Positions 50,040 to 60,475 of a stretch of DNA of 64,000 nt are shown piece after piece (position 1 is the first letter of the stretch; each line of letters starts with the position of its first letter). The stretch comes from Siderastrea siderea (lineage: Eukaryota > Cnidaria > Anthozoa > Scleractinia > Rhizangiidae). Below the pieces are notes generated by a model. The model made no database searches and was not told where the DNA came from. It was given only the letters and a program-made list of their open reading frames with translations. A program made the translations under genes and the position numbers. The stretch is from contig OZ034975.1 in the NCBI GenBank assembly GCA_964030785.1, positions 39,815,569-39,879,568 on the forward strand. The letters run 5' to 3'.

Positions 50040-50282
50040 GGAGTCAGTGGTCAACTGTTACCGAGTGAAACAATGCAACAGTAGCCAAGTGGTATTCAGT
50101 ATGCGTCAGTGCGTAGTACAGTGGAACAGTGGCCGAGTGTGTTGTATAGAACGGTGCAACGGAGGAACAGTGGTCAAGTGTATAGCATAGTACGGACGGT
50201 GGCCGAGTGGCACAGTATAATCCAGTGGAACAGCGGCTGAGTGGTACAGTTGTAGTAGGTTGGAACGGTAGAACAGTGGCCT
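50040..50282. repeat. Degenerate minisatellite with ACAGTGGCCGAGTGG core
   Basis: About six imperfect units of roughly 35-45 bp built on GGAACAGTGGCCGAGTGGTACAGT. No coding potential. Confidence 0.7.
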
Positions 50283-50286
50283 GGGC

Positions 50287-50684
50287 GGGGGGGGGGGGGG
50301 CTACTTAACAAAGTTTATACGGGGAGGGACCACCCCGAGGTCCAACCCCTTACCTTTTTATTTACCATTTTTGACAGAAAAGGTATCCCTTTCGTAAACC
50401 TTCCACTGAAAAATGGTACCTTTTTCACATACCAACTTAAGAACACTGCATCCCTTTTCTAAACCCGGAAGAGATGTTAACCAGACAATATTATTATGTA
50501 CTCGGAATATTTTAATCAAAGGCCTTTTAATATACATACCTAAATGACAGATTTCCCTACCCTTTCATATACTCCATCTCGTGAAATCCCTACCCTTTTA
50601 TATACCTGAAGCCTGGAAAAGTTACCCCTTTCGGGCGGAGCCGCCCCGTATAGGCCATTATAGGGAGTAACCTCCCCCCCGGGA
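50287..50684. repeat. G-rich MITE-like element
   Basis: Starts with a run of 14 G and TTTATACGGGGAGG; ends with CCGCCCCGTATAGGCC and CTCCCCCCC. The ends are weakly inverted (TATACGGGG core). Internal GGTATCCCTTT / CCCTACCCTTT motifs recur. The minisatellite unit GAACAGTGGC flanks both sides. Boundaries are approximate. Confidence 0.45.
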
Positions 50685-50689
50685 ACAGT

Positions 50690-51844
50690 GGCTGCAGAGA
50701 ATGGGGAGGAGACGCTTTGACGCGCCTTCGGCGCTCGTTTTCTCGCGCTTTGGAAGCTCGCTTCTCGCGGCTTCGCCGCCAAAAGTACGCGCGCAAATAT
50801 ACAATTCCGCCAGCTATTCAGGCTACGAGTGTGAAATTAAACGGATAGCAATTGGGACTGAAAACAAACCGACCCCAAGAAACGAAAGCATTGCTGTCAC
50901 AAAAGGTAGCCGAAATTCGGATTTTCTCGTTGACGTACTTAACTTTGTTCCTTAACTACAGAGCTGGCGTTGTTGCTAAGGGATTTTTGTGAATGGATTT
51001 TCATGTCATAAGCTGGTTTGCAGCGTTTTGTGTCGCTAGATTGGTGTAATGTATGAGGATGAACATCTCTATTTTAAAAAAATCGACAGTGTGCGTGCGT
51101 ACCTAGTGCTAGTCCCCAACATGGGTATTAAAAAGAAAAGAAACTCAGAGAAAAAAAGATAAAAGAAACTCAGAGGAAAGGAGGTAACGTTCCGACTTTT
51201 TTCGAGAATCGGAGATGACTCAGCCTTCTTTATAATCTGACTTAAGCAATTTCTTTTATTACCAGGAAGAGAAAAACGACAAAACAAAATGTGTAAATCT
51301 TCATACTTATGACGTCATAACCAGGAGCCATAATCGATTATAACTTGTATAATAATGCGAATTTTTAATAAATCGATACGTCACGTTTGGCATCTTGATG
51401 ACTGTTATTTACTGACACTGTTTTCAGTAACCAAAACTTTATGCTGTTTGAGTTTTAGGCTTTTTTTCTGTTTAGGTCAAGTGACTTGCCAAACATGGTT
51501 GTGACTCGAAAATCTTGAACAGCTTTCCTATAAAACAAATTTGGCTAAGCAGCTTACCTGTGGAAGTTAGGGTTTCCAAAATATAATGATTAGGACTTTC
51601 CTATGGCAATAGTATGGTAGTTAAGAGTCTCCCCCCTTAACGTTTGCAGCTTGAGAAGCTGGCGTAAATCGCAGTAAACAGGGAAAACGCAAGAGTTTCA
51701 GTTGTGGAATGCGATTTGAAAAGGACAAAAGATATACGGAAATTTACGAGATAAGGGTCTGCGTTTGGTAATAACTGTCTTGGAAAAAGGCATCAAGAGA
51801 CGCTATGCATGGTTTGCTTTAGCTTCAGGAATTAGTTAAATTTC
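50690..51844. other. Spacer, no gene seen
   Basis: Contains a CG-rich palindrome-like patch near 50700-50790 (GGCGCTCG, GGCTTCGCCGCC) and AT-rich DNA. No recognised domain in either strand. Confidence 0.4.
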
Positions 51845-52118
51845 TTGACAGAACGTGGGAATTCAGACAGTGAAAGCGATCGGGAGAATGCGGAAGAAGG
51901 ATGCAGTTCCCAAAACGTTCAAGAGAATAAAAGGCTAAAGAGGAAGAGGAAATCACGGTCGTCGGCGTCCGAAATGATTGAGTTCCTGAAAGATTATTCC
52001 GATCGAGAAACGGGAGAAAGTAGAAGAGGAGAAGGTGAAAATTTTAAAGGCAATGCACGAGGAAAAGAAACAATTCTTCAGTCAGTTTTTTACTTACCTT
52101 AAAGATTCCAAGAAGTAG
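51845..52118 (+). pseudogene. C-terminal fragment of a Myb/SANT-like DNA-binding protein
   Basis: The frame reads a Ser/Glu-rich linker, a basic stretch (KRLKRKRKSRSS) and SEMIEFLKDYSDRE. After about 52010 the coding signal continues in another frame as a charged helix ending LKDSKK at TAG 52116-52118. Such a basic linker followed by a charged helical tail is typical of the Myb/SANT-like partner proteins of Harbinger transposons. The Myb domain itself is not seen, and the frame break suggests decay. Assignment is tentative. Confidence 0.35.
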
Positions 52119-52331
52119 TGTGTCTCGTATTTCTATACTTTTACATACACTGTTGAAATATTGTTGGGTTTGTTGAAAATGTCAGTGGATGTAGGTTGCG
52201 TTTCGGTTTTGTATTCCACCGTTTTCGGTATAACTAACATCATAAATAACAGAAAAATGTATTGGTAGAAGCGGTGAAGGAAAAAAAACATTACAGATTT
52301 TCTGAGTTAAGTTTATTGGAAAATTAATGCA

Positions 52332-52590
52332 AGTAGTAATAGGTGGAGTAAACAAATACCACCTGATCCTCAGAGCATAATTTTCGTGTTTTAAACCTCC
52401 CACCGTAATAACCTCGCTCGCTCGCTCGCTCGCTCGCTCGCTCAGTTATTACGGTGGGAGGTTTAAAACACGAAAATAATACTCTGAGGATCTGATTGTA
52501 TTTGTTTACTCCACCTATTACTACTGAACAAGGAGTAAATACCACCTCATTCTTACACAAATATTTTCCTGTTTTAAACCACCCTGCATT
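52332..52590. repeat. Palindromic terminal repeat with (CGCT)7 loop
   Basis: Left arm 52332-52412 and right arm 52444-52525 are inverse copies of about 80 bp (few mismatches), separated by seven CGCT units (52415-52442). A third, more diverged copy in the left-arm orientation follows at about 52530-52587 (GGAGTAAATACCACC then GTTTTAAACC). This lies 140-400 bp upstream of the polymerase start, where a Polinton terminal inverted repeat is expected. Confidence 0.85.
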
Positions 52591-52729
52591 CAAAAAAAGA
52601 AGAAAATATTAAAACGAAACATCTCGTATTATTTTAAAAAATTCTTTCAATTAGATAATCACAAATCTTGCATTATATCAAAAGTTTCTCAATTAGAGTA
52701 TTACATATCTTTCTTATATCCAAGTTGCA

Positions 52730-55700
52730 ATGTCTGTACTTAACATTAACATTGAAGAACTTTTAAAAGAACTTGATCCAGCAACGTTACAAGCTTTAGA
52801 GCAATAACTTGCAGAGGACGTTCCTGCTGTTCGAAAAATTATTCAGAATATATTGGATGAACCTATTTCTGAGAAAGTGGAGAAGAGTTTAGATAAGCCT
52901 TTACTTCCTAAACCTTTTCAACCGACCGCTCCTCCTCGTAAAAGAAGGGGGAGAAAAATACAAGAAATTTTAAGGAAGTTTGATCCAATTTCTCGAGAGA
53001 ATATCCGAAATGTTACAAACTATCAGAATGAGATTTTTGATTTATATGATAATACCGAACATGAGGGAGAAGAGGTAAGAGGGCGCCGTTTCATCCGCTG
53101 GCGCTTCATTCGAGGACTTGAAAGAGATCTGACACCCAATTTTATGGCAAAAATACGACAGAAAGTTCAAACATCTTTCTACGCCAGACATATTTTTTCA
53201 TATCAGCTTCGCAACATTAAAGACGGTTCGTTAATGGTGATGTACACTAACATTGGCTCGCCTTGGTTTGAACGTTTTTCTGAGGCGGAGAAATGGTTGA
53301 ATGAGCGGGAGAAGGTACGCCTGGACCCTGACAACATTAATAGACCGGACACGACATGGGTGTTTGAAAACCACTTCAATGTTGATATAAAAGTCGTGCT
53401 TGATCGTCAACCACTTTTAGGTACAGGACCATTGCCAGATTGGCTGCGTAACCTTGCGCATAACCGTTTTATGCTGGCTTTAGACACTTACAAGGACAAC
53501 TTATGTTTATGGCGATGTATTGCGGTACACCGCGGAGCAAGACCAGATCGAAGCACAACGGCAGCACGGGAGCTTGCTAAGAGTTTCTTTAACCTCATAG
53601 TTACTCCAAACGATTGCCGAAAAACTTCGCTTGATGAACTTGAACAGGTTGAAAGACATCTTAATCAAAAATTAGATTTTTCAAATTGGTTGGGTATTCG
53701 TGTATATGAGCCTGAATGTGTGGATGGTGAAGTGGTATGGCATATTAGAAGGAATCCACCAGCCAAGCTAACGAACATTCTGACAATCGGAATTTATGAG
53801 AGGTACGCGTTTTTCATCAAGGATATTTCGAAGCTTGCAAAAACATATTCATGCGTTCATTGCCGTGCAAGATTCACTCAAGCTTGCCATCTTCAAAGAC
53901 ATACCCGAACGTGCGCGCAAGGAAAAACGGTGATTGAATGCCCGACCGGAAAAGTTGAAGCACCGCAGACAGCTTTTGAGAAGGCTTTTTATCCAAAACA
54001 TTCAACTTCTCCAGAATCTCTTCGCTGGCTCGAACAAGAAGCGGCACGGTGGAAAATTCACATTCACCACGCTGCATGCGGGCACGGTGGTGAGAGATGG
54101 GTTGAGCGTGCTCCTGTCGACGGGTACAACCATGAAACGAGGACTGTTTTTCAATACCATGGCTGTCACTGGCATGGATGCCGAAAATGTTACCCTGATG
54201 ATCGTAATAAAATTGTTGCACATAATAACCAAACACGAGAAGACCGGTTCAAAGCAACTGTAGAACGCACAGAAGTGCTTCGAGCTGCTGGTTATCAAGT
54301 AATCGAGGTATGGTCATGTGAAGTAGGAAAAAAGAATATTGAGTTCCACGTACCCAAATGCGAAGTTACCCACACGCGATATTGTATGATTTCGAAGCAT
54401 ACGGAGATAACAAGCAGAGGAAAGAGCAGACAGACATGCTCACGATCGAAAACACACATGTAGCAATTGGTACGGTTAGCATTAGTGACACCCTTGAAAG
54501 AGAACCAATCCGCATATGTGAAAGAGACCCCGCGGAGCTGGTTCGCAAGTTTATGGAAGAACTAGAGAGGCGTGGTAAAAACATCCGGACCAAAGTAAGA
54601 TCAGCGTTTATACCTGAAGGTATGCAGATGCTTACAAAAGCGCAGCGCATCAAAATTGAAGAATGGTGTAATCAGATGCCAATTCTTGGGTTTAACTCCG
54701 GGCGATATGATCTTAACCTGATAAAAGAGCATTTCGCGGAACGTTTATCTGATACAACCGGTAAAGTAAGAGTTGCAAAAAATGGAAACAAGATTATGTT
54801 CATTTTGACTAAAAACTTTCGCTTTCTCGACATCATTAACTACTTAGCTCCGGGTACCAGCTATGAGAAATGGGTGAAAGCCTATGAATGTGAAACTGTA
54901 AAATCGTGGATTCCTTACGATTGGTTTGACACTCCAGGAAAACTTGATTTTCGCGGTCTTCCTAAATAGGGGGGATTGGTATTCGAAGCTGAAGGGCGAG
55001 TATGTTCTCACGAGGGAGGAATGGGAAGGGTGCCAGCGTCTGTTCAAAGAAAAAGGTATGTGTACCTTCGCAGACTGGCTGCGTTACTACAATAATCTCG
55101 ATGTGGCTCCTGGCCTCGAGGCTCTGGAAAAGATGCGTGCTTTCTACACTGATAAGGGAATCGACATTCTGAAAGACGCTGTCAGCATCCCAGGTGTGAG
55201 TTTACATTACTTGCTCCGCGGATGTGTTGAGCGGGGCGCGGAGCTTTACAGCCCGTGCAAAGAAGCGTATGAGATGCTGGAAGAAGCTGTTGTCGGTGGT
55301 CCGAGCCTTGTTTTCACAAGATACCATGAAGTTGGAGTCACGAAGATAAGGTCTCATCGAAAAGTGGAACCCCGTCTTTGCAAAAATATCGTGGGTTACG
55401 ACGCCAATGCTTTGTACTTATCAACCATGCTTAGAGACATGCCTTGCGGAAAGGGAAGGGTCGTGCATTATAATAACGAAGCCGCCTCTCCCATACTAAC
55501 ACAAAGGCTCAAAGAAGAAAAATGGTTCGGATTTGCAGAAGTCGATATAGAGATCCCTGAGCACTTGCGCCCAAAATTTGAGGAGATGTGCCCGTTCTTC
55601 TACAACAAAGAGGTGCCTGTTGAAGCTGTGCCGCAGCATATGCTTGATTACCTGAAGGGCACGGGGCGAAAGCGCGGAGACGGGAGAAAACTCACGGGAG

Positions 55701-56645
55701 CATTGTCCGCAAAGAAGATATTATTATACGCTCCTCTACTTAGATGGCATCTTGAGCATGGAGCAGTGATCACAAACGTTTATCGGACGATTGACTACCA
55801 ACCAACTAAGATATTCACTTGGTTCGTGGAGCAGGTGACGGAGGCGCGCCGGACTGGAGACGTGGAAAAAAGCAAGGCGCTGCTGGCCGAGGTGTTCAAG
55901 CTGTTAGGAAATAGCGTGTACGGGAAGCTCATCGAAGCCTTGGAGCGGCAAACAAACATCATTTACACCAGAGACGAGAAGGTAGTCGACAGAGCCTTGC
56001 GAAGCGCATATTTCAGTGAACTTGACGAGATCGGGCAGGCGTATGAGCCGGAAAGCCGAAAGCCTCGGATCACAATCAGAAGACCATTTCAGATAGGAAT
56101 AGCTGTATATCAACTGGCAAAGCTTCGAATGCTTGAATTCTATTATGACTTTCTTGACAGGTATTTTGACAGAAAATTTCGAATCGATTCAGATGGACAC
56201 AGACAGCAATTACATGGCAATCAGTGCAGAAAAGTTGGAAGACATCGTCAAACCAGAGCTGCAAAAAGAATTTGAGGCAAAAAAGCAAGAGTGGTTAGCT
56301 TGGGACAAGTGGAGCAGCCGGACCCCTGGGCTCTTTAAACTCGAGTGTGAAGGCAGCAGAATGATTGCACTATGCTCAAAATGTTATTTCGTTGATGGAC
56401 CTGAGGGCCAAAAAAATAAGTTCAGCACGAAAGGGATGTCAAAGAAACAGAACGAGATTACGTGGCAGCGTTTCAAATCAGCTTTGGACGGCAACAAGGA
56501 TATGGCAACAAACATTGGTTTTCGCATGAACAACGGGAGGATTGTTACGTACGAACAGCAGAAGCTGGGGCTGAGCGCTTACTACGACAAACGCTGGGTA
56601 TTGCAAGACAGTATTCACACAGAACCGATCGAGTTTCATGGTTAG
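52730..56645 (+). pseudogene. Protein-primed DNA polymerase B (Polinton pPolB), broken
   Basis: Role in the family: replication of the element by protein-primed synthesis. Landmarks in order: a C2H2-type finger CVHCRARF with HLQRHTRTC (about 53850-53920), an endonuclease-like QYHGCHWHGC (about 54150), exonuclease motif YDFEAY (about 54384) and NSGRYDLN (about 54695), polymerase motif GYDANALYLS (about 55393), NSVYGK (about 55912) and DTDS (about 56196). Length about 1300 codons is usual. The coding signal is interrupted by an in-frame TAA at 52805-52807 and three frame changes, near 54360, near 54962 (beside a run of six G) and near 56175. ATG 52730 is chosen because it is in frame with the longest segment and lies just inside the terminal repeat. 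Confidence 0.93.
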
Positions 56646-57644
56646 ATTGCCGGTGGTAGCTGTGTATCTGGAGGGACAACCAAAAGCTCTTCACGGACAA
56701 ACCCGCGTTTTGGTCCGTCAAACAAATAATAGAGAACCGGTGCATTTAGTTTTATCATAATCTTTTCAATCTCGTAAGCTTTCAGAGACCATATTGGGTC
56801 GGTAGCTCTTCGCCGGCCACCTTCAAGTTCACCGGGTTGATAGAGATAGCGAATACTTAAACCGGAGGGGAGCTTCTTTTCATTTACACCAACGGGTCTC
56901 AAATAAAGGGTGGAGGGTTTGGATGGAACAGTTTTCTCTTTGATGGTTTCAACGGGTTTCTGACCGGTCAGTCGAGTGACTTCTTTATTCAAAGCTGAAA
57001 TAACAGCGGGCAGTCGGGCCACCCATTCAGTCGATCTTTTGTCGTCTGGGAGGACACATTTCAACCCCATATTGGTGTCCAAACAGTCGTTCAGCCAGGG
57101 TGCGGTTGAATCTTTCAACGATAGCTTGATCACGGTGAATATCCACACGGCCGCGTCTAACCTCGACATTATGTTTCGAAAGCAGTTGATTCACAGCGCC
57201 CATAAACTCACGACCAGGATCGACCTGAAGCTATTTCGGCCACTTCAAAGGACCACGACTATAAATCTGTTCCAGAGCAGCTGCGACTTCTTTGGCCTCT
57301 TTTGTGGTCAACGGTTCGGCCTCTTTGTATCGAGAGGCCACATCTACCACTGTGAGGGCATATTTAAAAGTTTTACGGGAGCGTGGTGGGCGATCGTGTG
57401 GGAGATACAGAAGATCGGCTTGGTGAACTTTGTTTGGAACAGGAACATCAAATTTCGGTCTTGGAATGTACCGTGGGGCTGGTAAATAAACCTGCCAAAG
57501 AGCTTGCTTCATCAACCAGTTTTGGGCCACATCTTCCGAGACTTTCGCTGCCTGGGCTAATTTCTTAATAGCTGCAAACCCTTTCCAATATCCTTGCGAA
57601 CTGTAATAAATTTTTGACAACCTATTGAAAATGCACGCGCTCAT
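56642..57644 (-). pseudogene. Polinton DDE integrase (retroviral-integrase-like), broken
   Basis: Role in the family: integration of the element. The N-terminal region has IYYSSQGYWKGFAAIKKLAQ, typical of Polinton integrases. The catalytic core shows QADLLYLPHD (first Asp), then VDPGREF (second Asp) and QAIVERFNRTL (Glu), spaced 34 residues apart. A C-terminal SH3/chromo-like region follows, ending near 56642. Two breaks are seen: an in-frame TAG at 57231-57233 just before the second Asp, and a frame change near 57060. Start ATG 57644-57642 is the first Met of the conserved region and lies 24 bp from the divergent gene at 57669. Its 3' end abuts the polymerase 3' end (convergent). Confidence 0.9.
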
Positions 57645-57668
57645 TGTATACCATACACAATAAAAAAA
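57645..57668. promoter_or_regulatory. 24-bp divergent intergenic spacer
   Basis: Only 24 bp (TGTATACCATACACAATAAA followed by AAAA) separate the integrase ATG (minus) and the zinc-ribbon gene ATG (plus). The TGTATACC/GGTATACA core is nearly symmetric. If both genes are transcribed, each promoter must overlap the other's coding start. Confidence 0.45.
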
Positions 57669-58205
57669 ATGGACGACCCATTTGGTTGTTTGCGAGGTGT
57701 GGAGTCGGTCGAGCACGACCTTTACAAATTGACCTCAGAAATGGTGGAAAAAAAGTTAAATGAACTGCCAAGGATTAATTATTGTCCTTCATGCGAGGTG
57801 CACCTTGTTAATGTGATGAATGAGTTCTGTCGTGAATGCCCAGAATGCCATAGAGTGTTTGAATATGATGATGATGATGATCAGTTCCAAGAGGTGAGTC
57901 CGGGCAGATCTGTTGCTCCCTCCGCTCATTTAAAAAATGTTCTTCGGAAATGGAAAATTTTTGAAATGTTTTCTTTTCACCAGATCTTTTTTCTGGGAAA
58001 TGTTATTGCTCAATTTCAGGCGAAAACCGGCAAGGCAGTGAACTACTCCTGTTTTCTGCACAATTATTTTGAAATGGTACCCTCTGAAGTCTGGCCCCAC
58101 AAAAAAGAAATTATGGAATCTATTTCTCATCACCTTCGTAAAACTTTTGAAAGCAGGCTGCGTGCAAAACAGGAGTTTGAAAAGTGGTGGTGGTCAAACA
58201 ATTAA
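57669..58205 (+). CDS. Zinc-ribbon protein of the Polinton (178 aa), function unknown
   Basis: An intact 178-codon frame from ATG 57669. Residues about 39-66 form a Cys4-type zinc ribbon (CPSC then CRECPEC), followed by an acidic run of five Asp and an alpha-helical C-terminal half with QAKTGKAVN and a Trp-rich end. The layout, a zinc ribbon followed by a helical domain, resembles viral late transcription factors of the VLTF3 type, but the similarity is weak and I do not assign the function. It is transcribed divergently from integrase. Its stop overlaps that of the opposing phospholipase-type gene (TTAA, 58202-58205), so the two genes converge with no spacer. Confidence 0.65.
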   Translation: MDDPFGCLRGVESVEHDLYKLTSEMVEKKLNELPRINYCPSCEVHLVNVMNEFCRECPECHRVFEYDDDDDQFQEVSPGRSVAPSAHLKNVLRKWKIFEMFSFHQIFFLGNVIAQFQAKTGKAVNYSCFLHNYFEMVPSEVWPHKKEIMESISHHLRKTFESRLRAKQEFEKWWWSNN

Positions 58206-59292
58206 GGTTCTTCATACACGTTTTCATATTTGCCAGTTTTTGGATTTTTCACCAAACGCATGACAGTACCTTTTTTTGGATGAGTCCAAAATTTCTTGCT
58301 TGTGACACCAGTTGGTCCCGTGTAAGCATTTTTCGCAATATCACCTTTCCAATACCGATCGAATACAGGTTTTGTGGAAGGAATCATTTTTTTTGTCAAA
58401 GTTTCAGCAAATTTTGTTGCATCCAACGGTTTATCAAAAACACCAGTCCCTTTTTGTTGTTTCAAACCTAAGCCTAACTTTTGTTTAGCATTGATTGTAT
58501 GTCTTGCAGCCGCATGTCCCCATTGTCGTTGTTTGTAAGGAACAGCGTCAAGATTTTTCACCATTTTTTTGTCCGCTTTATGTTTACATTTTTTGATATT
58601 TTCACCATATTTTTTTTCACGGTTGGAACAAACATCATAATCAATATCATGTTGCATAGCAATCGCATCTGTTGCACCTGTCAGTTTCTGATATATTTCC
58701 AAGATTTCTCCAGTTTCTGGATTAAATGAAACTTGTTTTTCAAGAGGATTGTATGGTCCTGTGTAATTATGCCCCGGTAATGTCCAACCCTTTTTCGGTT
58801 TCGGAAATTTTCCGATTGCTGCATGTATATCAATACCAGCCCCATCCAAATCAGGTCTGTCAGTTTTGTAATGTTGGTTTGGTCGAACTTTAGTTGAAAG
58901 TTGATCTAACATTTCACTACCAACTTTTTCAATGACTGGGCGGGCTTTGTTCAGAGTGTAATTTATTGCTTTCTTTTGCAGTTTGGGGTCTCTCATTGCT
59001 TCAGAAGCGTAATATCTTCCAGCTTCAACCCTTTTTTTCGCAAGATATGGGATTCCTTTTGTAATAGCTAGATCACCCACCGCCATAGCAACGTCGCCAA
59101 ATATACCACTGCCCTCCGCGCGGGAGGGCTCACCTAGTTTCCCGGCATAAAACGTGTTTTCGTTATTCCGCAACTAGCGCATTTTACCTTTAAGAGTTTT
59201 CGATTGTTCTTTGTGATTACAACTTTTTCACTTCCCTGTACATTGGGCGTGTGCCGCTTTTCTTTCACACAGTACACTTCCATTGTATACAT
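58202..59292 (-). pseudogene. Zinc-ribbon/phospholipase-A2-like virion protein, one frame break
   Basis: N-terminal part, 59292-59134 (52 codons): a small zinc ribbon with YCVKEKRHTPN and KCASCGITKTRF. Main part, 59173-58202: GIFGDVAMAVGDLAITKGIP, a basic helical region, then a phospholipase-A2-like core with PGHNYTGPYNPL (calcium loop) and AMQHDIDYDVC (catalytic His-Asp pair), the arrangement seen in parvovirus-type capsid phospholipases. From recall of cnidarian relatives the two parts are one protein, so a frame change between about 59140 and 59165 separates them here. In parvoviruses such a domain helps virions cross endosomal membranes; a similar role here is inference. Confidence 0.8.
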
Positions 59293-59293
59293 C

Positions 59294-59754
59294 TTATGAA
59301 AAATAATTTTTCACTATTTCCTCGTTTTGAAGTGAATCGTTGGAGAACATTTTCAAAATATCGACGAAACTGGTGCCTTTGTTTCTTTCGTTTAAAAAGA
59401 GAAGGCAGTAGTAACCACATCTCACACTTTGTTCCCATTGAATTTGGTTATCATTTCTGAAAAAATGTGTCATTCCTTGCATTGACATTTCTTTTTCCCA
59501 TTCCAAAGGTGGTGGAAAACCAAATGAATCGAAATCCTCGTAAGTACCTTTGTCTTTGGCAGGCCAACAACATACCCAATGAGTTCCCAAACTTCCAAAA
59601 TCATCTAAATATATAATGCATGGGGAATGAAACAAGGGTTTCACTTCGTTTCTGCTGAAAATATCTTTTATTGGGATTCGTAAAAAGTTGCACCATTTTC
59701 TAAAGTCAATGTTGGAAAGAGGTTTATCTTCAAATTTCAGTTTTTTTTCAAATA
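59294..59754 (-). CDS. Adenain-type cysteine protease (capsid maturation)
   Basis: About 153 codons open from 59754 to the stop at 59296-59294. The catalytic pattern of adenovirus-type (C5/Ulp1-like) proteases is present in order: GTHWVCCW (His), FDSFGFPPP (Asp), IQWEQS (Gln of the oxyanion hole) and CGYYCLLFL (nucleophile Cys). In the family it cleaves capsid precursors during maturation. There is no in-frame ATG: the frame is closed upstream by a TGA at 59755-59757, and the ATG 59766-59764 just upstream is in another frame, beside a run of eight A. The first codons are therefore probably disrupted. It overlaps the 3' end of the upstream gene (59737). Confidence 0.87.
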
Positions 59755-60438
59755 ATAATCATCCCAAGTTCCAAAAAAAGGTGGAGGTCGAATTTGCATT
59801 CCTTTACCTTTAGGAGGTGGTGGTAAAGGTGGTGCTCGTCGTGATCGTGAGCGTGGTGGTTGAGTTTGCAAACCTTTTCCTATTATTTTTCGGACTAAAT
59901 CAAGGGCCAAAGGTACTCCGATAGACGGCAACATACCAAGGAAGCCGCCGTATTGTGCGCCGCCTCCCTTTACTAAACCTTGTCCAACAAGATATTGTTC
60001 TGCCGCCTTTTTCTGAGTAGGAGTCATTTGCTGGACAAGTTTATAAAGCTCAATTTCCTTCGGCCCAAAACCCTTTCCGAATATCTTTTTCAACACCTTT
60101 TCAGCGCCAAAACTCAAACCTGCACTTGCTAATGCCCCAAGGGCTGGCTTTATCAAAGGTCGTGCCAAACCTAACATAGCAGAAAACAAACTTCCACCAC
60201 GCTGCGCAGTATTTTGAATCTGGGTCTGGCTTAATTTTATTTCCATTCCTTTACCTGCCGCTGAGGTTTTCTTCAGTCGCGAGATTTGTGTTGCAGTGAG
60301 AAGAAGTTCGTCACCGTGACCAATTTGGCCCGGTTTAACTCTCAGAGTAACAGCTGTCTTCGAAACATAAGTTTTTTGAAGTTTCTCTTTCTGACCATCA
60401 GTCAGTGCGATTTTATATGGAAGATAAGTTGTGCTCAT
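59737..60438 (-). CDS. Polinton minor virion/core protein (233 aa)
   Basis: An intact frame from ATG 60438. The N-terminal third (KIALTDGQKEKLQKTYVSK, LRVKPGQIGHGDELLLTATQ) is a conserved segment of Polinton-associated proteins. The middle is Gly/Ala-rich and amphipathic (LARPLIKPALGALASAGLSFG), as in membrane-active minor capsid proteins. The C terminus is Arg/Pro-rich (PPRSRSRRAPPLPPPPKGKG). GG-containing sites (QRGGS, VKGGG) could be protease cleavage points. The position between the major capsid and protease genes fits a virion role. The precise homology to adenoviral pVI or pX is not established. Confidence 0.7.
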   Translation of the reverse strand: MSTTYLPYKIALTDGQKEKLQKTYVSKTAVTLRVKPGQIGHGDELLLTATQISRLKKTSAAGKGMEIKLSQTQIQNTAQRGGSLFSAMLGLARPLIKPALGALASAGLSFGAEKVLKKIFGKGFGPKEIELYKLVQQMTPTQKKAAEQYLVGQGLVKGGGAQYGGFLGMLPSIGVPLALDLVRKIIGKGLQTQPPRSRSRRAPPLPPPPKGKGMQIRPPPFFGTWDDYYLKKN

Positions 60439-60475
60439 CGTGCGTGTATATTATATTCAGAATTTTTTTATTTGT

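Noticed and set aside
57669..58205. Firm VLTF3 assignment
   Set aside because: Zinc ribbon is clear, but the downstream conserved helices of VLTF3 cannot be matched convincingly by eye.
59164..59185. ATG-CGC-TAG just upstream of the phospholipase-type frame read as another amber-interrupted start
   Set aside because: The overlapping frame encodes a clear zinc ribbon (KCASCGITKTRF), so the upstream coding sense is in that frame and the TAG is coincidental.
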